DNA of 64,000 nt, taken from Macrotis lagotis (taxonomy: Eukaryota > Chordata > Mammalia > Peramelemorphia > Peramelidae). Below the pieces are notes generated by a model. It was given only the letters and a program-made list of their open reading frames with translations. It had not been told where the DNA came from and did no database searches. Shown piece by piece: positions 1 to 10,744 of this stretch. The stretch covers positions 201,387,050-201,451,049 of the forward strand of contig NC_133662.1 of assembly GCF_037893015.1 (NCBI RefSeq), in the 5' to 3' direction. The translations under genes were made by a program, and so were the position numbers. Numbering within the stretch: position 1 is the first letter of the stretch; every line of letters starts with the position of its first letter.

Positions 1-1008
1 TTCCCCTGGTTCATTGAAAGTCCATCTTTTTCCCTGGAAGAAGACATTCAGCCTTGCTGGGTAGTTCATTCTTGGCTGCATTCTAACTTCTTTTGCCTTC
101 CGGTATATTGTATTCCAAGCCCTATGAGCTTCCACTGTAGTTGCTGCTAAGTCCTGTGTGATCCTGACTGCAGCTCCACGATATTTGAACTGTGTCCTTC
201 TGGCTGCTTGTAATATTTTCTCTTTGGCTTGGGAGTTCTGGAACTTGGCTATAATATTCCTGGGGGTTGGTTTTTTGGGATCTCTTTCTCGGGGGGATCA
301 GTGGATTCTCTCCATTTCTATTTTGCCCTCTGCTTCTAGAATATCAGGCCAATTTTCCTGTACTAATTCTTTGAAAATGATGTCAAGGCTCTTTTCCTGA
401 TCATGACTTTCAGGTATTCCAATAATTTTCAAATTCTCTTTCCTAAGTCTGTTTTCCATATCAGTTGTTTTTTCAATGAGATATTGCACATTTTCTTCTA
501 ATTTTTCATTTTTCTGGTTTTGAAGTATTGATTACTGATTTCTTGTAAATTCATCAATCTCCCTGAATTCTGTTCTTTGTCTGAAGGATTTGTTCTCCTC
601 AGAGAGTTTTCTTATCTCTTTTTTCATCTGGCCAATTTTGCTTTTTAAAAGCATTCTTCCCCTCAGTAACTTTTGAACTGTTTTATCCATTTGACCTAAG
701 CTGGTTTTTAGCATGCTATTTTCTTCAGCATTTTTTTGGATTTCCTTGACTAAGCTGCTGACTTCATTGTCATGTTTTTCCTGCATCTCTCTCCTTTCTT
801 TTCCCAGTTTTTCTTCCAACTCCCTTATTTGATTTTCAAAGTTTTTTTTGAGCTCTATCATAGCCTGAGCCCAATTTCTGTTTTTCTTGGAGTCTTTAGA
901 TGCAAGAGCTTGTGCTTCCTCATCTTCAGACTGAGTATTTTGATTCTTTTTGGGCTCATTTACAAAATATTTCTCAATGGTCTTCCTCTTGTTTCTTTGC
1001 TTGTTCAT
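1..1008 (-). pseudogene. L1 ORF1 (ORF1p), one frame, two in-frame stops
   Basis: All of the ORF1 sequence from the ATG at 1008 to base 1 (336 codons) stays in a single frame. Visible parts are a lysine-rich N-terminus (MNKQRNKRKTIEKYF), a Glu/Lys/Leu-rich coiled coil, the RRM-region motif ENLKIIGIPES, and the C-terminal-domain stretch with AKEVRMQPRMNYPARL. Only two stops interrupt it: TAA at 532-534 and TGA at 298-300. The latter sits where a CGA would give TGA by CpG decay. ORF1p is the L1 nucleic-acid chaperone that coats L1 RNA. This copy cannot make a full protein, but its low decay is notable. Confidence 0.88.
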
Positions 1009-1690
1009 TTTCCCAGCCTAAGCCTGTTTTTTGGGGTGCTTCCTGAACTTTTGGGACACTCCCACAAGAGTCTCAGTGTGTGAGGTTCTGTCCTCCCTCC
1101 TGGTCTGTGAATGGGGGCCCTGTTGTTCTATTGAGGGGGGGGGCTAGATTGGGATCAGGATCTGAATGTGGTCAGAGCCCCAGAGTCCTGTTCCAGGGGC
1201 AGAGGACAGAGCTTGGCAGTCTCTCTCTCTTCACTCCTCTCCCTCAGCTCAATGGGCTCATGTGCTGGAGGCTCCTGCTTACCGCCTTGGTCTGCTTCTG
1301 TTTCTGGGTCTGTTTCTGGCTGCCAAAAGACCAAGCTGCTCACTGTGTGCTCTGGGGGCTGGGCTCCACATGCTCACTCTGGCAGAGGTCCCCCGCTGTT
1401 CCCCCACTTTGTGCCCGGTGCTCCCCGGGGTGCAGCTCAGGAGACTCCCCCGCTGCTGTGAGCCATGGCTCCCAGCGCCCTGGGGCTGCCTCCGGGAGGC
1501 TGAAGTTCTTTTGCTCTGGCGGGCCACCCTTCCGGCAGACCGCCACTCTGACCCCGGGGAGCAGAGCCTTTCTGCTCTTTTCCAGGTTACCTTGAGTAGG
1601 AGAACTGCCTCACTGTGTCCCTTTGTGGGTTCTGTCTCTCGAAAGTTTAGTTAGAGTCCTTAGTTTATGAGTTTTTATCAGAGAGCTCCT
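1..1690 (-). mobile_element. L1 LINE, 5' part (5' UTR plus ORF1), cut by window edge
   Basis: A minus-strand L1 retrotransposon. Reading leftward from about 1690 there is a GC-rich 5' UTR (about 1690-1009), then ORF1 from the ATG at 1008, running off the window at base 1. ORF1 shows an N-terminal basic/coiled-coil region and the conserved RNA-binding and C-terminal domains typical of mammalian L1 ORF1p. The 5' boundary is approximate because I placed it by the loss of GC-rich character. ORF2 would lie to the left of the window. The small number of changes in ORF1 suggests a fairly young insertion. Confidence 0.9.
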
Positions 1691-2309
1691 TAGACTCAAT
1701 CCCTTCATCTGCATTTGTTCTTGAACTTGATGTAACAGCTCAGCTCAGAAAAATACTATGTGTAAAACATGTAACTTATTCTGTTCATGAAAGATTTTTG
1801 GTATACATGATAAGAAACAACAATGAGCAACTTAACGATTTTTAACAAAGATGAGGCAATTGTCAAACTTTGTTTTCAGCTTCTTTTTGTTTTTAATGCA
1901 ACTTGATCTTTTTTCTAGGAGCATGATGGGGCGGGGCATCTCTTATAGTAATGGTCTCATTCTGAATAACTTCATTTTCATCAACCTAGTGATTCTTCAC
2001 CCTCCCTTCATTCCTTTCTCCCCTTCTGCCACCCCCCCAATTCATTCACAAAACACTTCCAGATTCATCATCAGATATCTAGCTTTACTTGCCTACTATT
2101 CTTTAACATAAAAACCCTTCTTTCCAGTCATACTCTTATCCTAGGCTTCCTTACCCACCCACCATATGCCTCTTCATTTCCACCTCCAGTTTTTTCTCAT
2201 GCTTTCTCCTCTCCTTAAAATATCCCCAGTCAGTCAGTTCGTTAATACTTTCCTTGGACCACCCATAATGCAAAGTTCTGGGGATTCAAAGAATAAAAGA
2301 TAGGCTTTA
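1691..2309. other. Unique-looking AT-rich intergenic stretch
   Basis: I see no gene, RNA or repeat that I can assign here. It has a pyrimidine-rich patch around 1990-2230 with no coding potential beyond chance. Confidence 0.5.
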
Positions 2310-2459
2310 CTTTTTTTTTTTTAAGGTTTTTGCAAGGCAAATGGGGTTGAGTGGCTTGCCCAAGGCCACACAGCTAGGTAATTATTAAGTGTCTGAGACC
2401 GGATTTGAACCCCAGGTACTCCTGACTCCAGGGCCAATGCTTTTTCCAGCTGCCTCTAG
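2310..2459 (-). repeat. Marsupial tRNA-derived SINE
   Basis: This is the reverse complement of the common SINE of this window. It has a T-run (A tail), then 'gcaaggcaaatggggttgag', the tRNA-like B-box part 'ggatttgaacc', and a decayed head ending 'gctgcctctag'. Confidence 0.9.
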
Positions 2460-2461
2460 TC

Positions 2462-2900
2462 TTTACTTTCAATGAGCTTTTAATGAATGGAAGAGACACC
2501 ATGCAAACAACTATGTACAAACAAGATATATAGAGGATAAATGCAAGAGCATGAAGGGGACATTCATAGAAGGTGGAATTTTAGCTGGGATGCAAAAGGC
2601 AGCCAGGAGGGAGGGATGAGGAAGAAAAACATTTCCGACATGGGGGACAGGAGCCCAGAGATGGAGTAGCTAGTTCTAGGAACAGCCAGAAGTCAAGTAT
2701 TACTGGATCTTAAGAGTATTTGGAAGGAGTGGATGGAGGTAAGATGGTATGAGAATTGAAGTTGGAGAAGACTAAAAAGAGCTAGGATAAGAGGCAGATA
2801 AAGTTATATAGGGCTTTGAATTCCAAAAGAATGGGCATTTGATCCCAGAGATGAAAGGGAGCCACTGGAGTTTATCAAATAGTATATCTTCCCTTTTTCT
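2462..2900 (-). repeat. L2 LINE fragment
   Basis: Antisense L2 3' region. It has the recurring blocks 'caaacaactatgtacaaaca', 'gggctttgaattcc' and 'gagccactggagtttat', which are the reverse complement of the L2 ORF2 C-terminus and 3' UTR. It probably continued into the L2 fragment at 3065, separated by decayed or unrelated sequence. Confidence 0.7.
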
Positions 2901-3064
2901 TTGCCTCTAGCATACTTAAGCTTTATGGCCAGTCCATGATATCTTCATTTTAAAACTCCTTTTGCACTTATTATTTGAATTTTACAATTAACTCATTATT
3001 ATGTACTGTTCTAATTTTAAATTTTCGATGTTACAATTTAGTACTTTGTCATATGTAATGATAG

Positions 3065-3420
3065 TCAATCAGTAATCATTTATTAATTGCTTACTATGAC
3101 AAAAATATGATCTTTGCCCTCAAGAAGCTCCTATTCCAACATGCAAATAATCAGGGACCTACAAGAAATAATGTAAATGAAAGGTAATATGAGAAGAAAG
3201 ACACCAGGAGTGGGGGAAGTCAGAAAAGACAAAAGGTGGGATATGAGCTGAGTCTTGAAGAAAGCAAGGGAAGTAAGGAGGTAGAGATGAGGAGGGAGAA
3301 CATCTCAAGGGATTGGGAGGGGGCACCCCCCTTCCCTTGGTGTCAAGAAAGAGAGATGGGAGATAAAGAGCCTGAGTCCAAAGGAGCTGAATTGTAGTAT
3401 GGGTAATAATAAAATAGAAG
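3065..3420 (-). repeat. L2 LINE 3' fragment
   Basis: It starts with the antisense L2 terminus ('gtaatcatttattaattgct', then 'tttgccctcaagaagctcct') and runs into the ORF2 C-terminal part ('gagatgaggagggagaacat'). This is an old copy with no usable reading frame. Confidence 0.7.
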
Positions 3421-3459
3421 ACTAGAGAGGGAGTTGGAATAGAGATTTGTTACTTATAA

Positions 3460-3550
3460 TCTTGTTCTCCAAACTAGATCGTAAGCTCCTTTTGGGACTG
3501 TGTCCACGAATTTTGTACTTCACTGGTCCTAGGAATATACATATATTACT
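3460..3550 (+). repeat. L2 LINE 3'-end fragment
   Basis: A sense-oriented L2 tail: 'agatcgtaagctccttttgg' followed by decayed 'ggtcctaggaatat'. It sits beside an antisense L2 piece, giving an inverted pair. Confidence 0.5.
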
Positions 3551-3859
3551 TATATGATAGATGCTCCTTTGATGATTGATCAAAAGGATTAAACATTTAA
3601 TATTTTTTGATTTGTATTTTTTTCTACATGTGGGATGAAATTTACTGGATGGTACTTTGGTTAAGGACTGTTTTATTTTGGTCATGAAATGTGCTTATGA
3701 AGGACTGCTTTCCTTGGAGAAAGTGTCTTATAAAATCTTTCTAGGATAAACCTCTAATAGGAAGATGGCAAAGTAGTCTAATTTTCTAAGAATTTTCAAA
3801 TAAAAATTCAAAATTTTAAACTCCTATGAACTAGAGTAGGAGTTGAATCAAACATAGTG

Positions 3860-4168
3860 AGCATTGGAGTATTTTTAAAAATTTTTAGCATTCATTTTTT
3901 AGAAATTTTGAATTTCAGATTCTTTTGTTCATTCTTGCTCCTCTTCTACCTCTTGAGAGGGCAAGCAATATGATAATGATTAAATATATTTAGAGTCATG
4001 TAAAAATGGTCATATTAGTCATTAGCAAATGAAACACACAAGAAAGATAAAATAAAAAATATGCTTCAATATGTATTCAAAGTTAATCAGTTTTTCTCTC
4101 TGGAGGTGTGGATGACATTTTTCATCATGGGTCCTTTGACATTGTCTTGGATCATTATTTTGGTTTGG

Positions 4169-4209
<41 letters not shown>

Positions 4210-5125
4210 AGGTTTTTGCAAGGCAAATGGGGTTAAGTGGCTTGCCCAAGGCCACACAGCTAGGTAATTATTAAGTATCTGAGACCGGATTTGAGCCCAG
4301 GTACTCCTGACTCCAAGGCCGGTGCTTTATCCACTAGGCCACCTAGCTGCCCCTTGGATCATTATTTTGATCCAAATACCTAAGTCTTTCACAGTTTTTC
4401 ATCATTTCACATTGCTTTTTATTGAGCACAGTAAACTTCCAATTCTTCTCACTTCACTTTGTATTTGATCATATAAGTCTTGTTTTCTGAAACCATCTTA
4501 CTCATCAATTCTTATAGGACAATAGTATTCTAAAATAATCATACTCCAACTTATTCATCCATTTCCCAATTGATGGGTATCCCCTCAATTTCTAATCCTT
4601 TTTCTACCACAAAAATAGCTGCTATAAATACTTTTGTACAAATAGATTCTTTTCACTTTTCTTTGATCTCTTTGGGATACAGACCTACAAGTGGTATTTC
4701 TGAGTCAGAGGGTGTACACAGTTTTACGGCCCTTTGAGTATAGTAGCAAATTGTTCTCCACAAGTTGGACTAGTTCCAAACACCAGTATTGCATTAGTAT
4801 CCCAATTTTTTCACATTCCCTCTCATATTTGTCATTTTTCTTTTCTGTCATATTAACAAATCTGACAGGTATGAGATGGTATCTCAGAGCAATTTAATTT
4901 AATTAATAGCTTTAACTAACCATTAGTGATTTAGAACATTTTTTATATGACTATTGATAGTTTTGATTTATTCTTCTGTAAATTTCCTCTTCAAATTCTT
5001 TTATTGTCTAACAATTGGGGAATGACTCATTTTTTTATTATTAATTTGACTCAGTTCCCTCATATTTGAGAAATGAGGTCTTTATCAGAGAATCTTCAGT
5101 ATTGAAATACCTTATCAGTAAGCAA
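3860..5125 (-). repeat. L1 LINE 3' part (ORF2 C-terminus and 3' UTR), antisense
   Basis: The + strand reads the reverse complement of L1. The blocks 'cccaattgatgggtatcccc', 'atctctttgggatacagacc' and 'gacaggtatgagatggtatc' are the antisense ORF2 C-terminal region shared by mammalian L1s. The 3' UTR lies on the left (3860-4150). A SINE with a (TG)n tract interrupts it at 4163-4352. It is decayed, with no open ORF2 frame. Confidence 0.85.
4163..4352 (-). repeat. Marsupial tRNA-derived SINE with (TG)n tail, nested in L1
   Basis: Standard SINE body (4207-4352, reverse orientation) preceded by a (TG)n tract at about 4168-4207. A duplicated target, 'cttggatcattattttg', lies at 4146-4162 and 4353-4369 and brackets both. 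The TG tract therefore lies inside the insertion and presumably grew from its tail. Confidence 0.93.
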
Positions 5126-5194
5126 CTACTGAATGGATAGGGGATCTTTACTGTACACTCCTTTCGCCTTTGGAAATCTAGAATTCTCTTTGTT

Positions 5195-5441
5195 TTTTAA
5201 AAATTGTTTCTCCTCTTCTTGCCCAGGCTGGAAGTTCAGAGTCTACCAACTTACAGGCATGACACTTGCCCTTTTTTCTGACATGCCAGTTAATTCCACC
5301 TTAGACAACTTAATGACCCCTTTTTCTGGGATTTATCATATTGGTTCTGTATTTAGTGCAAATACTTGATTGGCAAGCCCTCTCTATCTGAGTTCCCCTA
5401 GCAGCTGGAATTATAGACATTTTTCTACTAAACCCAGCACA
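5195..5441 (-). pseudogene. RN7SL pseudogene: 7SL RNA (SRP RNA) retropseudogene, internally deleted
   Basis: The + strand is the reverse complement of 7SL RNA. The 3' domain appears at about 5219 as 'cttgcccaggctgga'. The S domain appears at 5300-5385 as 'ccttagacaactt', then 'atcatattgg', then 'tttagtgcaaatacttgatt'. The 5' Alu domain appears at 5390-5440 as 'agcagctggaattatagaca'. Human 7SL is about 300 nt; this copy is about 240, and roughly 50 nt between the S and 5' Alu domains are missing. The T/A-rich left edge fits a decayed poly(A) tail, so L1-mediated retroposition is likely. It is not expected to be a working SRP RNA. Confidence 0.75.
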
Positions 5442-5824
5442 TAGTTATTTATAATTGAGATATTTGCAGATTTAAAAAAACCCTTCAAATCTTAATTATA
5501 TTATTTCACTATATTATTTAAACATCTTCCAGTTTCCAGTAGTATTTCTTGACTTTTACTGACTTTGAGTATATGTGTTTTTCCTTTTTCATTTCTTACT
5601 TTGAACACTGTCATTCTATTCCCACTTGAAGAATTATATTTAATCACTAAGACTTGGGAGTTATGCCTTTCTATTTGTCTTTGATTTTTGATGTTGCTAT
5701 GGTTTTTCTAAATCTCTTCTCCCTGACATGAAATCTCCTTAAATTTAATGCAGTTATTTAGTTGAGAGATTCTAATAATGTTGGGCATTTGAACTGAAAG
5801 TTTGTGTTGAGCCTTAACTTTGAA

Positions 5825-6200
5825 TACTTAGCAAGTGTTTATTAAGCATCTTCTGTATTTCAGAAAATATATTAACTATTGGGAATACAGCTGCAAAAGA
5901 GAGTCCCTCCCTTCAAGGAACTCCCATTCTAATAGGAGATAAAACATGCAAATGACTATATAAAAACAAACCTTATAAAGGATTACTTACAAAAGGAAGT
6001 CAGTAGCATGAAGGTGGATCAGGAAAGGCTTGCTAGGAATAAGAGGAGAGCAATGAAAATGCCAAGAATTGGGAATAAGAATGTCTTATGTGAGGGACAA
6101 TAAGGAGGCAGTGTCATTAAATTAAAGAGTATATGGAAGTGATTAATGTATAAGAGCTAAGATTGGCAACCAGGTACTCAACTTTATATTCAGGGCCTTT
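5825..6200 (-). repeat. L2 LINE 3' fragment
   Basis: Antisense L2: 'agcaagtgtttattaagcat', then 'ctcccttcaaggaactccc', 'aaaacatgcaaatgactata' and 'caggaaaggcttgctagg'. It has the same block order as the other antisense L2 copies here. Confidence 0.7.
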
Positions 6201-6489
6201 TCCGACCACAATAGGAATTATGTCATGATCTATCTATGCTTTGTAATTTTTTCATAAAGTTAGATCCTCCCTAAACCTATTTAAAAAATCAAAGCAATTA
6301 TAAGTCACATAATAATGGTTTATATTATGTCTTTGGAAGCAAGGAGAAAAATAGAATAAAGAATAAAATAATGACATTAGAATGGTAGAAAAACTCATTG
6401 GCAAGAACATTTTATAGTTTACTGCAGAAATTCTGGGTTCATCTTCAGAACTTATTAAAGTCGCCCGCCTCTGCTTCTGATTATCCTAC

Positions 6490-6565
6490 ATCAGAGCTGT
6501 CAAATTTGCCAGTAGCCAGCTGATAAGGATTTATTTCCATTTGAGTTTGATACCACTATCCTGGA
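6490..6565. repeat. Possible small DNA-transposon (MITE-like) remnant
   Basis: About 75 bp with similar inverted ends: 'gagctgtcaaatttg' on the left, and 'gagtttgataccac' on the right, whose complement resembles the left end. The right end also matches the start of the element at 15355. This is weak evidence from short termini. Confidence 0.3.
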
Positions 6566-6895
6566 TCATAGAATGTTAGAAATGGAAGGAACCATGTGAA
6601 GCCCACTTTCGTCAGCTACTCTTTGCCCAACATTTTTGAGGGAAAGGAGTGTATGTTCAGATCTCTTATTTAATCAGTATAGGAAACTCCCAGTATGAGA
6701 ATTCCCTTTAACACAATTGGGCAACTGATATATAACTTGATCATTCTAGAAAGTTGCTTTACCCTGACAGGTAAAGTTTGCTTGCCCATGGTGATAAATC
6801 TAGTATTTGACAAAGGCAGGACGTGAAACTGAGTCTTCCTAACTCTTAAGACTAAACCTTTAACCTTCTCTATACCATGCTAGCTCTTTCTTGCC
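6565..6895 (-). repeat. MIR-family SINE, antisense, decayed
   Basis: It contains 'tagaaatggaaggaaccatg', a gap of decayed sequence, 'gtgaaactgagtcttcctaa' and a final 'ctataccatgctagc'. This is the usual antisense MIR-type order (measure of tail, B-box region, head). Confidence 0.5.
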
Positions 6896-7734
6896 AATGA
6901 TCTCAGATGAAATGAGCTATTTTTGAGAATAGTGGGTGTTGAGTATATGTTATTAAATTATAAGAAAATATAAAATTAAAAATCTATTAAGAAATGGGAA
7001 GAATTTTGTTGTCAGCTAATTCAAGACACTGCCTAACTCTTGGTTCTAAGATTCAAAGGCAGAAATATAAGTGATGAAAGCACTGCTGTATTTAGAATGT
7101 TTGACAGAACATATAGCATGTTTAGAATTGGTATTGAAAAGATAAAACATTTATTGGGGCTTTTGCAAAGGGAATTCCTAAGAAGGACCTAGAACAAATG
7201 GCCCCTGAAATTCTTTGCAACACTAAATTTCTGACTTCATTCTTAGTGCCAATCCATAAATTCACAGTTTTGTCAATTTATAGCCATACTTTTCTGTTCA
7301 TGAATGAGATTTTATGAGATTGATCATAGACTTATGGGAGAGAAGGGGAAACTCTAGGAAGGACTCCCCCCTCTGTCCACCTTTTCATAGCTCATTATTT
7401 CTAAGATCTGTGATGATGTGGGTACTCCTAAGCCCTCATGCAGCTGATATCTCAGTCTTCATGGGTTGCTGTAAGCAGAATATTCATTACTCTACAGATA
7501 ACCTGGTAATGGATCTTTTAACAGTTAGCTAAAATAACCCTTAAATGAAGGTACTAGTCCACTTCTAGCCCCATATTTACAGTCCTTACAGCTTGTTTGA
7601 ACCACCATGATGTTACACCTAGCACCTTGGATGACCTCTACTGTAAGCCATGAAGCAAAGAAAATTGACTTTAAACAAAATGATGATGATGATAATTAGT
7701 ATAATACCTAGTACTACTGACTTTTAGAAAACTC

Positions 7735-7960
7735 TTAAGTATCCATTATTTCCTCTCAACCAACAGCACTGGGAAGGGTGGGTACTTTGACTATTACTAT
7801 TTCTATTTTCCAGAAGAGGGAAATAAAGCTCTGATAATTGATGTGACTTACCCAAATTCACACTACATATATATTGATTATCTGAAGCAGCTTTTGAACC
7901 TGGGCCTTTCTGATTCCCAGTAGTCAAGCTCTTTATCTGCTATGACATATCTGGAGCCGT
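7735..7960 (-). repeat. MIR SINE, antisense
   Basis: Classic antisense MIR: 'ctattttccagaagagggaa', then 'gtgacttacccaaattcaca', 'cttttgaacctgggc' and 'caagctctttatctgctatg'. Confidence 0.7.
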
Positions 7961-8164
7961 TCCCTAATGAGACCTGTAAATTTATAAGCTCTTCACACAG
8001 TGTGTATATCTATTTGTTCTATTTTATAAAAGATAATTATTTCTTTTCTATCTAAAGGTTATTAATAACATCTTTAAATTTAGGATATAATTAAATTGCT
8101 TTAAAATCACATAGTGGAGGGTTCCTGAGTCTAGTTGTTTTCCTCATTTTAGTTGGTCTGTCAT

Positions 8165-8600
8165 TAAACATATGTTAAGTACCTGCATGTTTTGGTGCTA
8201 CAAAGAAAGGCCTAAAATAGTCCCTGCCCTCAAGAAGGTGACCTGTAGAAACGAATCTGAAAAATGGGAGGCAGTGTGACATGGAAGAGTTCAGCCCCAT
8301 GGGAACTGAAAACAATTCCTTTTGAAATGGAGGATCTAGTAGCAGCTCTGCTCTCCACCCTCTTTAATCAGATAGAGGGAGGGCTCCAAGAGCTGGGTGT
8401 ACAGAAAGGCACACACTTACTTATTAACCAATTAATCAGCAAGCATTTTTAGAACACATACTGTCAAGCAACTACGGTGAGGTGCTTGGTAACAAACTTG
8501 AAAATGAAAATCTTTGCCTGCAAACCATTTAAGTTCTATTGGAGGAGATAACATGTGTACACATAATAATCAGGACTTGCTGAGACTTTGAATAAGGGAA
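8165..8600 (-). repeat. L2 LINE fragments (two pieces)
   Basis: Two antisense L2 3' ends. The first covers 8165-8250 ('tagtccctgccctcaagaag'). The second covers about 8420-8600 ('ccaattaatcagcaagcatt', then 'ctattggaggagataacatg'). Unassigned sequence lies between. Confidence 0.55.
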
Positions 8601-8744
8601 ACAATGGGCAGAGAAGTGTCAAAGCTAACACCAAGGCTTTAGGGTTGGATGCCTGAGAAAATTGTGGAGCCACCAAATGAAATAGGTCAAAAGAGAATCC
8701 TTAAACATGATGATAAGGACACACAAATGAAAGTCAAGGCTGAG

Positions 8745-8850
8745 ATTGTGTATATATGTATATGTATATGTATGCATGGACTCCCAAATGTTGGTTCAAA
8801 AAATTTACCTTCCTAGTCCAGGATGAGAGGACAGTGGTGAAAGATTGTGA
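8745..8850. repeat. Local duplicate, copy 1 (partner 10415-10514)
   Basis: It shares 'gcatggactccyaaa', a run of A, 'tccagga' and 'gtgaaagattg' in order with 10415-10514, at roughly 80 percent by eye. The same strand is used and there is no obvious tail. The (TATATG)n part at the left is simple repeat. Confidence 0.5.
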
Positions 8851-8959
8851 AAAAGATTTGGGTGCTTAGAGGACTTAAAAGTCAACTTGGGTCAGTGGTA
8901 TGACATGGCATCACAAAAACTAATATAATATTAGATTGCATTGAGAAAATGAAGGAGTG

Positions 8960-9105
8960 TATAATGAATTCTCCTTCACTGGAGATCTAACTGAACGATC
9001 ACTTATTAATGATGTTGTAGAAGATTCCTATTCAAGTATATACTAAGTGACCTCTGAGATACCTTCTAGCCCCCGATTAAGTGATTCTGTGACATTTACA
9101 GATAG
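8960..9105 (+). repeat. CR1/L3-like LINE 3'-end fragment
   Basis: It ends with decayed versions of the CR1/L3 terminus: 'gtgacctctgagataccttc', then 'gtgattctgtgac'. Such ends are typical of ancient amniote CR1 and L3 copies. Confidence 0.45.
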
Positions 9106-9249
9106 ATCTGAACTTCAAGAGTTGGTTAGGGCTAGAGATATAGATGTGGGTAATGGGACTGAAAGTCAAAAGACTTCAGATTTAGTTCCTTGTTCTGCCA
9201 CTAATTAATGATAGATAATGACATCTGTATTCAAATGATAAAATTTGTT

Positions 9250-9345
9250 TTCTCAAAGAATCTTGGATTTGGAGGGAATCTTGGAGATCATTTAGTTCAA
9301 CCTCATTTTAATAAATGAGGAAATGGAGACTTGGGATTCAAGTGA
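9250..9345 (-). repeat. MIR-type fragment
   Basis: The block 'gatcatttagttcaacctca' followed by 'aatgaggaaatggagactt' is the standard antisense MIR-type module. Only the tail half is kept. Confidence 0.45.
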
Positions 9346-9419
9346 CTCTTCTGAAGCTTCTTTTGAGACTCATTTTAAATCCAACCTTTTTCCAAGTCAT
9401 CTCTGCTAGTGCCTTCTCT

Positions 9420-9585
9420 TCACGTTACCTTCTATATGAAGGTAACTCTATATGGATATTGTTGTATACATATTATCTCCCCCTAGAATATGGTACCTTG
9501 GAGGGCAAGGACTTTTTGTTTTATTATGTATATTCTCATCAGCCAGCACAGTTCCTTGCTTAATGAATGCTTGTTTATTGAGTAA
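9420..9585 (+). repeat. L2 LINE 3'-end fragment
   Basis: Sense L2 tail: 'ggtaccttggagggcaagga', then 'cagcacagttccttgct' and 'aatgaatgcttgtttattga'. Confidence 0.65.
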
Positions 9586-10560
9586 TCTCATCGATGTCAG
9601 TACTTTTGCTGTCAGTATGGATCACATCCATTTCATGCCTTTTTTTGTTTATTCTCCAATATAGGGAATCTAGCTAACTTAATAGATGCCTCATTGTAGT
9701 TCTTTTGCCATTTTATACACCATTCCAACAGCCAAATGCCTTTGATGATCATATGTGTGTATGCATATATATATATATAAAAGATATATGCATATTTATT
9801 ATAAGTATGTTTATAAGTGATATCTTTTACATCATTTATTAAATACAAGTCATCATTGATGTTGCAGCGTATTTAAACCCATTATGACTTCTTTGCCTAC
9901 TTTAAACTTTAGTAATATTCCATGGCTTGCAACCATTTGCTATCAATAGAAAATTTGAATGAAAAAAAGACTTTTTGTTTAAAATGTTACACAAATTGCC
10001 AGTTGTAGTTCAGCCAGCTTTTTTTGGTCCTGTTCTCTTCTGGACCTCATTTAATTTCTGTATTCCTCATCCTCTTGTTTTTTTCGGGGGGATTAATAGG
10101 CTGATGTCTTTTCAGTGACTATGAGTCTCATTGAGGAATCCCTGTAAATCTGCTTCATAGTGCAATATCAACCCCAGACAGGAGACTCTAAAGCATCTCA
10201 CCATCTCTAGGGACTCCCTCTTCAAATAGGAATCTGTATTGGACGTTTTCCATTGCAGTAGGAAATAGCTATGGTGAGTTGTACTTCTTTCTCATTGCTT
10301 TTATCTGACTGGGAATGACAACCAGAAAATTGTTAAAAAATTTTCCTCTGTGAATTCTTCTTAACACATATTATAGAAACACATGAGTGGAGTAATTTTA
10401 GGGTTAAAATTTAAATTGTGTATATATGCATTATGTAGGCATGGACTCCTAAAGATTGGTTAAAAAAAAATCTACTTTCCTATTCCAGGACTAGTTGACA
10501 ATTGTGAAAGATTGCAATGCTGCCTTTTAGTTACAGAGTCAGATGTTTTTTTAAAAATTA
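9586..10560. other. Intergenic DNA with no assigned feature
   Basis: AT-rich, with a short (AT)n tract near 9766-9780 and one partner of a local duplication at 10415-10514. I see no gene or RNA. Confidence 0.5.
10415..10514. repeat. Local duplicate, copy 2 (partner 8745-8850)
   Basis: Collinear with 8745-8850, 1.67 kb upstream on the same strand, at about 80 percent by eye with small indels. Confidence 0.5.
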
Positions 10561-10569
10561 ATCAAATAA

Positions 10570-10729
10570 GGGGCGGCTAGGTGACGTAGTGGATAAAGCA
10601 CCGGCCCTGGAGTCAGGAGTACCTGGGTTCAAATCTGGTCTCAGACACTTGGTAATTACCTAGCTGTGTGGCCTTGGGCAAGCCACTTAACCCCGTTTGC
10701 CTTGCAAAAAAAAAAAAAACCTAAAAAAA
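10570..10729 (+). repeat. Marsupial tRNA-derived SINE
   Basis: Complete copy: head 'ggggcggctaggtgacgtag', B box 'ggttcaaatct', tail 'tttgccttgc' plus an A-run. The target duplication 'atcaaataa' is seen at 10561-10569 and 10731-10739. It looks recent. Confidence 0.95.
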
Positions 10730-10744
10730 AATCAAATAATCAAA

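Noticed and set aside
1080-1654. Overlapping + strand frames up to 171 codons in GC-rich sequence
   Set aside because: They lie in the L1 5' UTR, antisense to the element, and have no domain.
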